Origin: WTGA01 sp965214055
GTDB lineage: Bacteria; Pseudomonadota; Gammaproteobacteria; Arenicellales; Poriferihabitantaceae
Direction: 5' to 3'
Assembly: GCA_965214055.1 (NCBI GenBank)
Contig: OZ243931.1
Location: 1,364,001-1,428,000, forward strand
Length of the DNA: 64,000 nucleotides
Below are positions 55,340 to 64,000 of this stretch, piece by piece (position 1 is the first letter of the stretch; each line of letters opens with the position of its first letter). The position numbers and the translations under genes were made by a program. A model generated the notes under the pieces. The model was not told the origin of the DNA and made no database searches. It was given only the letters and a program-made list of their open reading frames with translations.

Positions 55340-57529
55340 ATGCTGAGATCATTGCGCACACTAAGCATCCGCACAAAATTGTTGTGGTTGGTTATTGCGT
55401 TGCTGATCATTCCCTGGATGGGGTACTACTATGTACTGGAAATGAAGCAATTCCTTGTCCAGGGTCAAAAGGATGCATTGCTTTTAACTGCAAATGGTAT
55501 TGCAACCGTACTGCATGACCGGTCAGAATTGTTCAACCCGGAAACGGGTGTTCCGGAAGTTCTGGGGGACAGCAGTGACCTGTATGCCCATGAACTGGAC
55601 AATTTCATACAGCTGGATGGAAACGCAAGTGACTGGGAAGCGGTCAAGGAGTATGTAAATTTCTATACCGGAGATGAGCTGTTTATCTGCAACAGTGATT
55701 ATGACCCCCGGTCATTTTCACTCATGAATGTGATGGGGTATTTCGACCAGTACCTTTACGCACTGTTCGAAATAAATGATGAAAATGTCATTTATCGCGA
55801 CCTGGATAAACTTTCACTGGATGCCAGCGATCACATCAGAATGTTGCGACAACTCCCCAATGGCGACCTGGAGCATTATCTGATCGTTGTGGCAAAACCG
55901 GGCCGCATGAGTGTTTTCCTCGTGGACAAAGAATGGAAACTTCCCCTCACTGGAGAGGATGTCACCGAATTCACCGCAGAAATGGCAGAAACAGAATGGG
56001 GGTACCGTATTGAACTCAGAATCGAAAGGGATATGGTCGGTCCCCGGTCCCGCATCGGTTTTTTTGCTGTGGATGTGGACGACCCGGAGACCCGTGAGAT
56101 CAAAACGGTGTATTCCATGGCGCCTGAAATTTCAGGCAAGGAACAGCCCAGCCAGCTGTTCATTACTTCTCCCGAGCTCACGAAAATCCTGCAAGGCCTG
56201 GACCGGCCCCAGTCCCGGATCTGGATACTTGACAATTTGCAACGGGTGCGGGCGGTAGTGGGTGGCCTGTCTGCCCAGCCCCCGGCCGATTCCGATGTCG
56301 AGGAGGAAAGAGGCTGGTTGATCAGGATGTACCAGGGAATCCAGGAGCACATCGATGCGTTGCTGAAACGTCCGCCGGATCAATTTGCCGATATCCTGCC
56401 AGAAGTTACCCATCGTCCGGATAAAATTTTTACGGCCGTTCTGAAAGGAACCCCCAAAGTTGAAGAGCGCCCGTCTCTGGATGAGAAAACGGAAATCATT
56501 GTTGCCGGTTATCCCATCAGGTCAGGGAACGAGATTATGGGAGCGGTTGTGGTGGAGCAAAGCAGTCATGCGATCCTCGCCCTTCAATTCCGACTGCTCA
56601 GGAGTCTTACGATCGTTACCATCCTGGTGTTTTGTTTTGTGGTGCTCACGTTGTTTATATTTGCCTGGAGGCTGACCGTCCGCATCAGGCGGTTGTGTAC
56701 CACCACGGAACGGGCAATCACCAGTGAAGGAAGGGTGCTGGAAGAAAGAATTCCCGACCGGGTGTATGCGGCGGATGAACTCGGGGAATTGGGTCGGAGC
56801 ATTACCAGCATGTTAAAACGCCTTTCCAGTTATACCCGTTACCTTGAAGGGATGCCCGACACACTGGCCCATGAGATGAACAACCCCCTGAATGTGGTCA
56901 GTTCGTCCCTGGAAATTCTCGAGGGAGAATTTCCGGAAATTGACCAGAACAAGCATATGCAACGGGCCAGGAACGGTATAAACCGGTTGCGCTCATTGCT
57001 CAACAACCTGACCGAAGCCGCCAATCTGGAAGAGGCGCTGAAGGACGAATCAAAAAATCGGATCAATCTGTCCGGATTGATCACAGAATATGTCGATGGG
57101 TATCGCAGCAGTTATCCGGAGTACCAATTTCTGATACAGACCGGTTCTTCACCTTTGGTGGTCAACGGCAGTCCCGACCATCTGGCACAGATGCTGGACA
57201 AACTGGTGGACAACGCGGTCCAGTTCAGCGATACGTCCTCCCCGATTATTGTCAAAACCCATAAGTCGGGGGGCAACGCAGAAATCACCGTTTTGAATGA
57301 AGGGCCTGAAATACCCGAGGAGATTGCAGAACGCCTGTTTGATCCAATGGTTTCCTACGGGAAGACCAATGCCATGCAATCCCATCTCGGATTGGGACTC
57401 TTTGTTGTCCGGTTGATCGCAGAATACCATGAAGGCACCGCCCGGGCGGAAAACCGCCAGGACAAGCGTGGTGTCGCAGTGACCGTGTCGCTTCCAATAC
57501 GCGGTACCAATCTCTCCGACCCGGGATAG
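55340..57529 (+). CDS. pdsS: Membrane histidine kinase of the proteobacterial dedicated sortase type
   Basis: 729 residues. A first membrane helix (about residues 12-30) and a second (about 415-440) enclose a roughly 380-residue periplasmic sensor. A HAMP-like segment precedes the phosphoacceptor DTLAHEMNNPLNVVSSSLE. The ATP domain has LVDNAVQF (N box). Its G1 box reads VLNEGPEIPEEI rather than DxGxG, and RLFDPMVSYGK...HLGLGLFVVRLIAE follows. These features match the sortase-linked kinase family (TIGR03785-like), whose members have this same G1 variant. No sortase lies in the window. Confidence 0.75.
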   Translation: MLRSLRTLSIRTKLLWLVIALLIIPWMGYYYVLEMKQFLVQGQKDALLLTANGIATVLHDRSELFNPETGVPEVLGDSSDLYAHELDNFIQLDGNASDWEAVKEYVNFYTGDELFICNSDYDPRSFSLMNVMGYFDQYLYALFEINDENVIYRDLDKLSLDASDHIRMLRQLPNGDLEHYLIVVAKPGRMSVFLVDKEWKLPLTGEDVTEFTAEMAETEWGYRIELRIERDMVGPRSRIGFFAVDVDDPETREIKTVYSMAPEISGKEQPSQLFITSPELTKILQGLDRPQSRIWILDNLQRVRAVVGGLSAQPPADSDVEEERGWLIRMYQGIQEHIDALLKRPPDQFADILPEVTHRPDKIFTAVLKGTPKVEERPSLDEKTEIIVAGYPIRSGNEIMGAVVVEQSSHAILALQFRLLRSLTIVTILVFCFVVLTLFIFAWRLTVRIRRLCTTTERAITSEGRVLEERIPDRVYAADELGELGRSITSMLKRLSSYTRYLEGMPDTLAHEMNNPLNVVSSSLEILEGEFPEIDQNKHMQRARNGINRLRSLLNNLTEAANLEEALKDESKNRINLSGLITEYVDGYRSSYPEYQFLIQTGSSPLVVNGSPDHLAQMLDKLVDNAVQFSDTSSPIIVKTHKSGGNAEITVLNEGPEIPEEIAERLFDPMVSYGKTNAMQSHLGLGLFVVRLIAEYHEGTARAENRQDKRGVAVTVSLPIRGTNLSDPG

Positions 57530-57707
57530 ATTTCCTGTATTGCGTGCGCCGTGGAAAGGCGTCATTTCCTTGCGGGTGCGAATCCCGCCCGGCAACTGTC
57601 GCTCCGGCCGGTTAGCAGTCGGAGCAGGCCTGCTCCCCGTAATCAGGCGAGGGTTCTGTCCCCGTTGGGCGAAACCGTGTTAGGTGTACATGATCTGCCC
57701 GGTGCTG

Positions 57708-58016
57708 TTACCAACCACCGATTCGCCACTGCCTGGTGTTTTGCACATCGCCGATTTCCGCCTCATCGGCTGCCCACAATGTATCGTTTCTTTGGTTGCG
57801 ATAGATCTCTGTAACGCCGTCGTCCCGTCGGACTATGAGCCTCTCAAGGCGGCCGCCCACTCGGTACTCCTCGACGACAAATTCCCCTTTTTGATCAATC
57901 GTCAACTCTTCCGGCACAGGGGGTAGGGTGGCTTCATTGGTTTCCTGGGCACTGGCAATGGATACCAACAGACCCACCGCGATCAAGCCGGCAGTTCCAA
58001 AACGGATCAATTTCAT
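57708..58016 (-). CDS. DUF2782 periplasmic protein
   Basis: 102 residues from ATG 58016, which gives a clean signal peptide MKLIRFGTAGLIAVGLLVSIASA; ATG 58031 is in frame. The mature part, IDQKGEFVVEEYRVGGRLERLIVRRDDG then TEIYRNQRNDTLW, matches DUF2782. The family is commonly next to polA, as here. Function unknown. Confidence 0.82.
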   Translation of the reverse strand: MKLIRFGTAGLIAVGLLVSIASAQETNEATLPPVPEELTIDQKGEFVVEEYRVGGRLERLIVRRDDGVTEIYRNQRNDTLWAADEAEIGDVQNTRQWRIGGW

Positions 58017-58271
58017 TTTGCACACTCTCATCACTGCATAATTTTATAACCGCACAACCATCCCGATATCATCGATACTGGTTGGGTTGATAGTAACACG
58101 ACCGGCCGTCGATGGTTCACCCTGACGAGCAATGGCCCCATTTCCCCTGGTTGTTCCGGTGTTTCGATGACGAAACCCGGGGCTGTCAGGCCCGATGCCC
58201 TGCGCTTAATCCATACAGCATGAAAAAATAGTGACATAATACAGTGCACACCGAACTTCTCCAAAATACTT

Positions 58272-60986
58272 ATGGGTCCTGACAAAGCAATCGTTCTTGT
58301 AGATGGTTCCTCGTTCCTGTTTCGTGCCTACCATGCCATGGGACGGACCGGGTTGAGCACTTCTGACGGCCGTCCGACCCAGGCGATATTTGGCATGATC
58401 AACATGCTGCGTGGCCTGCTGAAAGAATATCGCCCCACCCATGTTGCCGTGGTGATGGATGCCAAGGGAAAAACCTTTCGCAATGATCTGTACAAGGCAT
58501 ACAAGGCCAATCGTCCCCCCATGCCCGATGACCTGCGTGAGCAACTCCAGTACATACTGGATATTATTCCGGCAATGGGGTTTCCCCTGCTCTCAATTTC
58601 CGGTGTGGAAGCCGATGATGTAATCGGGACCCTGTCGGTAGAAGCGACGGAACAGGGGTTTCACACATTGATTGTGAGTTCGGACAAGGATCTTGCGCAG
58701 CTGGTCAATGATAAAGTGGAAATGGTGGATACGATGAAACAAATCCGCCTGGACCGCCAGGGGGTGATGGATAAGTTTGGTGTCCCGCCGGAAAGGATCA
58801 TCGAGTACCTTGCGCTGGTCGGGGACACTTCAGACAATATTCCCGGGATTCCCAAGGTGGGCCCGAAAACTGCAGTGAAGTGGTTCAATGAATATGGCAC
58901 ATTGGATGATATTGTCCGAAATGCAGCGGAAATCAAGGGCAAGGTAGGGGAAAATTTACGTGAAAACCTGGACCAGCTGGCCCTGTCCAGACAATTGACC
59001 ACTATAAAATGTGATGTAGAACTTGCTGACACTCCCGAGACGCTGACCCTCCGGCAAGTGGACCATGACGCTCTGCGCTCATATTATGCAGACTTGGAAT
59101 TCCGTTCCTGGCTGAAAGAAATGGATGGTCCGGAAGAAAGCATCCAGGCAGCGAACCCGGAACCGGCACAGGGGCCTGCGGTGGAGTATCAAACGATTCT
59201 GGACAGGAAATCCCTGGATAGATGGATCAGTAAACTCAAAAATGCCCGCATTTTTTCCCTGGATACGGAAACCACCAGCCTGGATGCCCATCAGGCCCAT
59301 TTGGTGGGAATTTCTTTCGCTGTGGTCCCGGGAGAGGCCGCTTATCTTCCCCTCGGTCACACTTATACCGGGGTTCCCGAACAACTCCCCCTGGAAGAAA
59401 CACTGGAAAAACTAAGACCTGTATTCGAAAACCCGGATCTTCCCAAGACCGGGCAAAACCTGAAATATGACATGGAAGTGCTGCACTACCATGGCATTGC
59501 ATTGCGGGGGATCACACACGATACCATGCTGATGTCGTATCTCCTCGATGCAGGCAATGCAAGCCATGACATGGATTCCCTGGCATTGAAACACCTTGGC
59601 AGGAAGACCATCAAATTCTCCGAGGTTGCCGGATCAGGGAAAAACCAGTTGACATTCGATCAGGTGGGCCTGGACATCGCCACGGGTTATGCCGCCGAAG
59701 ATGCGGACATTACACTGCAATTGCACCAGGTCCTGTTGTCACAGATTGAAAGGGAAAAAGGTCTGCATGCTTTGTTCCGGAAAATTGAAATGCCAGCGAT
59801 GACGGCATTGGCCCGGACCGAAATCAATGGCGTAAGGATTGATCCCGGCCTGCTTCGCAGGCTAAGCGCGGATTTTACTCAACGCCTGGCCAGGCTTGAA
59901 AGAGAGGCTTACGAAATCGCGGGAGAACCCTTCAACATCGCCTCTCCAAAACAAATCCAGACGATACTTTATGACAAGCTGGGATTGCCTGTTTACCGGA
60001 AAACCCCCAAGGGTCAGCCTTCCACCGCGGAAAGTGTAATGCAGAGACTGGCCCAGGAGCATGTGTTGCCTCTGACCATTCTGGAGCATCGGCGCCTTGC
60101 AAAACTGAAAAGCACCTATACGGACAAATTGCCTGAATTGATCAATCCGAAAACGGGACGCATCCATACGTCCTATCACCAGGCGGTGGCCTCCACGGGG
60201 CGACTGTCTTCGGTGAATCCGAATTTACAGAATATCCCCATACGTACCGAAGAAGGGCGAAAAATTCGCGAAGCGTTTATTCCCGAAAGCGGGAATGTAC
60301 TGGTGGCTGCAGACTACTCCCAGATTGAACTTCGGATCATGGCCCACCTCTCTGCGGATGAAGGGCTGGTCACGGCATTCAGAAACGGGGTTGATGTGCA
60401 CAGTGCGACGGCGGCTGAAGTATTCAATGTGTCCCCCGGTCAGGTTGATGACGAACAGCGCCGCAGGGCAAAAGCGATCAATTTCGGGTTGATCTACGGC
60501 ATGTCGGCATTTGGCCTGGCACGTCAACTCAAGATCGACCAGAAAGAGGCACAGGGTTATATCAACATTTATTTCGATCGTTATCCCGGAGTCAAAAGGT
60601 ACATGGAGAGCACCAAGGAAAACGCCAGGACCAGGGGCTATGTAGAGACCCTGTTTGGACGGAGACTCAATTTGCCCGAAATCAATGCCAGAAACCGGAC
60701 CCTGCGTCAGTACGCCGAGCGCACTGCAATCAATGCGCCCATGCAGGGAACGGCTGCAGACTTGATCAAGCTTGCCATGGTGGCCCTGGATCATTGGATT
60801 GTCCGCAACCGGTCATCCAGCAGAATTATTTTGCAGGTACACGACGAGTTGGTTTTTGAAGTCGAAGAAAACAGGGCAGCGGAAATATCCGATGTGGCAA
60901 GGGAGTTGATGTGTGGCGTCGCAGAGTTGAAAGTACCGCTGATCGTGGATATCGGCATTGGCAGAAACTGGAAAGAAGCCCATTAG
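58272..60986 (+). CDS. polA: DNA polymerase I
   Basis: 904 residues. The 5'-3' exonuclease domain (ILVDGSSFLFRAYHAM, SSDKDLAQLV, helix-turn-helix PKVGPKTAVKW) is followed by an apparently active 3'-5' exonuclease: FSLDTETTSLDA, QNLKYDMEVL and YAAEDADIT are all present. The polymerase domain has VAADYSQIELR (motif A), RRRAKAINFGLIYGM (B) and QVHDELVFEV (C). It fills gaps and removes RNA primers. Divergent from the DUF2782 gene. Confidence 0.98.
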   Translation: MGPDKAIVLVDGSSFLFRAYHAMGRTGLSTSDGRPTQAIFGMINMLRGLLKEYRPTHVAVVMDAKGKTFRNDLYKAYKANRPPMPDDLREQLQYILDIIPAMGFPLLSISGVEADDVIGTLSVEATEQGFHTLIVSSDKDLAQLVNDKVEMVDTMKQIRLDRQGVMDKFGVPPERIIEYLALVGDTSDNIPGIPKVGPKTAVKWFNEYGTLDDIVRNAAEIKGKVGENLRENLDQLALSRQLTTIKCDVELADTPETLTLRQVDHDALRSYYADLEFRSWLKEMDGPEESIQAANPEPAQGPAVEYQTILDRKSLDRWISKLKNARIFSLDTETTSLDAHQAHLVGISFAVVPGEAAYLPLGHTYTGVPEQLPLEETLEKLRPVFENPDLPKTGQNLKYDMEVLHYHGIALRGITHDTMLMSYLLDAGNASHDMDSLALKHLGRKTIKFSEVAGSGKNQLTFDQVGLDIATGYAAEDADITLQLHQVLLSQIEREKGLHALFRKIEMPAMTALARTEINGVRIDPGLLRRLSADFTQRLARLEREAYEIAGEPFNIASPKQIQTILYDKLGLPVYRKTPKGQPSTAESVMQRLAQEHVLPLTILEHRRLAKLKSTYTDKLPELINPKTGRIHTSYHQAVASTGRLSSVNPNLQNIPIRTEEGRKIREAFIPESGNVLVAADYSQIELRIMAHLSADEGLVTAFRNGVDVHSATAAEVFNVSPGQVDDEQRRRAKAINFGLIYGMSAFGLARQLKIDQKEAQGYINIYFDRYPGVKRYMESTKENARTRGYVETLFGRRLNLPEINARNRTLRQYAERTAINAPMQGTAADLIKLAMVALDHWIVRNRSSSRIILQVHDELVFEVEENRAAEISDVARELMCGVAELKVPLIVDIGIGRNWKEAH

Positions 60987-61231
60987 GTTTCTGTTCCAGT
61001 GGGATGAAGAATTGGCCCCCGGGCCGGGTTGAAGCACCCCCTGTCACATCGTTTGGATGGGCAGTTCGGGGGAACGGGTTACGACCGGGAGTAGAGGCGG
61101 AACTATGGAACAGGGAGCGAATAACGGTTATCATAATGCCTATGGTCGTTGCTCCTCGACATGGGCGGATGCAATATAGATAAAAAATTCGCAGTTGGAT
61201 CGTAAAACTACTATTTCGGGAGAAACTTGAT

Positions 61232-62383
61232 TTGACGGACTTCACATCGGATCAATTTCAGAATCGTCCTCCTGGCTTTGCGCAGGGCAAAGTCCAGAGC
61301 ATGCTGGCTGAGGCAGGGGTCACCCTTGACGGTCCCAACCCCTGGGACCCGCAAATCCGCAACCCATCCTTTTACAGGCGGGTCTTGTTAAACGGTTCAT
61401 TAAGCCTGGGGGAATCCTACATGGACGGATGGTGGGAATGTTCCCAGATCGATGAACTGGTCCACCATATATTACGGTCGCCGCTGGGAACAAACCACCG
61501 GTTTTTGAGTCACTTCGTCACCTGGATACAGGCAAAACTCTTTAATCTGCAAAGCACCTCCAGAGCATTCCAGGTTGGTGAAGAGCACTACGATATCGAT
61601 AACGATTTATACACCGCCATGCTGGACCGGAACATGGTCTATACCTGTGGTTATTGGGCACGTGCGGACAATCTTGATGACGCACAGATTGAAAAGCTGG
61701 ATCTGGTCTGCAGAAAGCTGGACCTGAAGAAAGGCATGAAAGTGCTGGATATTGGTTGTGGCTGGGGGAGTTTTGCGAAATATGCGGCGGAAAACTATGG
61801 GGTTGAGGTCGTTGGGATTACCGTGTCAAGGCGCCAGGTTGAACTTGGCGATGAACGCTGCAAAGGTTTGCCGGTGGAATTGAGGTTACAGGATTATCGT
61901 GAGATTGATGAAAAATTCGATGCCATCGTGTCCCTGGGCATGTTTGAACATGTCGGGCATAAAAATTATCGAACGTATATGGAAACGGCGAAAAAGTGTT
62001 TGAAGAAGAAATCGCGGTTTTTGTTGCACACCATCGGGAAAAATGACTCCCGTTCGGGTGTGGACCCCTGGATCGCCAAATACATTTTCCCGAATGGTGA
62101 GATTCCGTCCCTTTGTCAAATTTCCGGGTCCCTGGAAAACCTCATGGTCATTGAAGATGTACACAATTTTGGGCCGGACTATGATCGGACATTGATGGCC
62201 TGGTTTCACAACTTTGATGCGGCCTGGCCGGAACTCAAGGACAAATATTCAAAACGCTTTTACCGGATGTGGAAATATTATCTGCATGTGTGTGCAGGAG
62301 CGTTCCGTGCCCGGGACCTGCAGCTTTGGCAGATTGTCATCTCCAAGGATGCCTCTTGCCCCGTGTATCGTCGACCGGAATAA
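61232..62383 (+). CDS. cfa: Cyclopropane-fatty-acyl-phospholipid synthase
   Basis: 383 residues from a TTG start at 61232, which has GGGAGAA 6 to 7 bases upstream. The SAM-binding motif VLDIGCGWGSFAKYAAENYG and GITVSRRQVELG are present. Active-site segments are SLGMFEHVGHKNYRTYM, RFLLHTIG and YIFPNGEIPS. It adds a methylene from SAM across unsaturated phospholipid acyl chains. It is followed by a hairpin at 62399-62424 and the 5S rRNA terminator on the other strand. Confidence 0.96.
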   Translation: MTDFTSDQFQNRPPGFAQGKVQSMLAEAGVTLDGPNPWDPQIRNPSFYRRVLLNGSLSLGESYMDGWWECSQIDELVHHILRSPLGTNHRFLSHFVTWIQAKLFNLQSTSRAFQVGEEHYDIDNDLYTAMLDRNMVYTCGYWARADNLDDAQIEKLDLVCRKLDLKKGMKVLDIGCGWGSFAKYAAENYGVEVVGITVSRRQVELGDERCKGLPVELRLQDYREIDEKFDAIVSLGMFEHVGHKNYRTYMETAKKCLKKKSRFLLHTIGKNDSRSGVDPWIAKYIFPNGEIPSLCQISGSLENLMVIEDVHNFGPDYDRTLMAWFHNFDAAWPELKDKYSKRFYRMWKYYLHVCAGAFRARDLQLWQIVISKDASCPVYRRPE

Positions 62384-62398
62384 CAAAAAAGGGGAGCA

Positions 62399-62424
62399 GG
62401 CAACCGTTTATACCAACGGTTGCC
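62399..62424 (+). terminator. Hairpin downstream of cfa
   Basis: GGCAACCGT and ACGGTTGCC pair across an eight-base loop, 15 bases after the cfa stop. No T-run follows, so its terminator role is uncertain. Confidence 0.5.
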
Positions 62425-62452
62425 GGGAAGCCAACAGCAGAAAAGCCAGCCG

Positions 62453-62480
62453 AAAAAAAACCCCGCACCAGGGCGGGGTT
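62453..62480 (-). terminator. Rho-independent terminator of the rRNA operon
   Basis: On the minus strand CCCCGCCCTGGTGCGGGG is a GC-rich hairpin followed by a run of eight T residues. It lies 12 bases past the 5S end. Confidence 0.9.
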
Positions 62481-62491
62481 ATAAGTTTAAT

Positions 62492-62610
62492 TGCCTGGCA
62501 ATGTCCTACTTTCACATGGGGAAGCCCCACACTATCATCGGCGCAAAGCGTTTTCACTTCTGAGTTCGGGATGGGATCAGGTGGTTCCCGCTTGCTATGG
62601 TCGCCAGGCA
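62492..62610 (-). rRNA. rrf: 5S ribosomal RNA
   Basis: 119 bases. The minus strand begins TGCCTGGCGACCATAGCAAG and ends ATTGCCAGGCA, pairing as helix I. The conserved CCCATCCCGAACTCAGAAG and GATGATAGTGTGGGG blocks are intact. Confidence 0.97.
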
Positions 62611-62908
62611 AACCGGTCTGAGGAGTGGAAGACAGAGCAGGTCAGCCCTGGCGGAGGTTCCGGTTTCCACGCCTCGAATTCTTGCTTCAACTTTTTGGGC
62701 AAACTGTTTCGGCACCCTGCCCGGGTCCGTGTTCGGACTGGGTCAAGTGCCGCAAGTCCATACAGCAGCCAACAGTTTCTTCTTGAAAACAGGGGCCAGA
62801 GAAAATACCCTGGCCCCGATTTCCAACATCGGGTAGTCATCGACGATTATCTTTAAAGGATGCCTGTTGCATACAACTCCTTCGAGGTCAGGCCTCTTGG
62901 GTGTTATA
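62611..62908 (-). other. 23S-5S internal transcribed spacer
   Basis: About 300 bases between 23S and 5S. No tRNA or ORF is supported. It has short complementary stretches flanking the two rRNAs. Confidence 0.6.

Positions 62909-64000
<1,092 letters not shown>

Noticed and set aside
60987..61231. A Spot 42-like small RNA downstream of polA, as in E. coli.
   Set aside because: No sequence resembling Spot 42 and no terminator with a T-run is present; only a weak GGAGCGA/TTGCTCC pairing is seen.
62595..62840. Short ORFs in the 23S-5S spacer and across the 23S gene.
   Set aside because: They lie in rRNA operon sequence, and the rRNA identity is unambiguous.

Overview
The window looks like a chromosomal segment of a marine or aquatic gammaproteobacterium. 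The signs are the YdbH-YnbE-YdbL envelope cassette beside Xni, polA next to a DUF2782 gene, full-length PurL, Lhr, metK-ahcY, a TRAP transporter with a Tat/lipobox-type binding protein, heterotetrameric sarcosine oxidase, and a two-component system of the 'proteobacterial dedicated sortase' type. Gene density is high and most genes are housekeeping. The species cannot be named from the sequence alone. All identifications come from reading the translations; no database search was run.

Layout. 1-2839: the 5' part of a Na/Pi-cotransporter-type protein and a FlaA1/WbpM-type sugar dehydratase. 3051-5378: purine catabolism, with guaD divergent from uraD-uraH and a 7-2-7 palindrome between them. 5470-11252: a DUF2797 protein, folE, xni, then ydbH-ynbE-ydbL and a 59-residue membrane protein. 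11383-17852: a plant-like SABATH methyltransferase, then a TRAP operon dctP-dctQ-dctM whose binding protein and large permease both carry unusual coiled-coil segments. 17959-19953: an intact IS1634-like insertion sequence. 20064-22808: metK-ahcY with a 16-bp palindrome upstream. 22941-28058: argB, fpr, argD and ETF-ubiquinone oxidoreductase.

28180-38851: purL, dapA, a glutamine amidotransferase, a GloB-like hydrolase, dut-coaBC, a small hypothetical gene, cobO, and a solitary HNH enzyme resembling phosphorothioate-DNA-dependent type IV restriction enzymes. 39403-44515: soxBDAG. 44548-48879: the giant helicase Lhr. 49006-50131: a degraded accessory patch holding a DUF433/DUF5615 toxin-antitoxin-like pair with a frameshifted toxin gene, a methylase-like tail, IS-end-like repeats and a transposase-like remnant, next to a tRNA-Met. 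50474-57529: a taurine-pyruvate-type aminotransferase, uvrD, a small hypothetical gene and pdsR-pdsS. 57708-62383: a DUF2782 gene, polA and cfa. 62453-64000: the 3' end of an rRNA operon on the minus strand (23S, 5S, terminator).

Functional links. metK-ahcY form the SAM cycle. guaD-uraD-uraH cover parts of guanine and urate breakdown; xanthine dehydrogenase and uricase must lie elsewhere. soxBDAG demethylates sarcosine onto folate. argB and argD serve arginine synthesis. The strongest candidates for new biology are the coiled-coil-equipped TRAP transporter, the bacterial SABATH enzyme, the sortase-type regulators without a visible sortase, and several palindromes or structured leaders at promoter positions.
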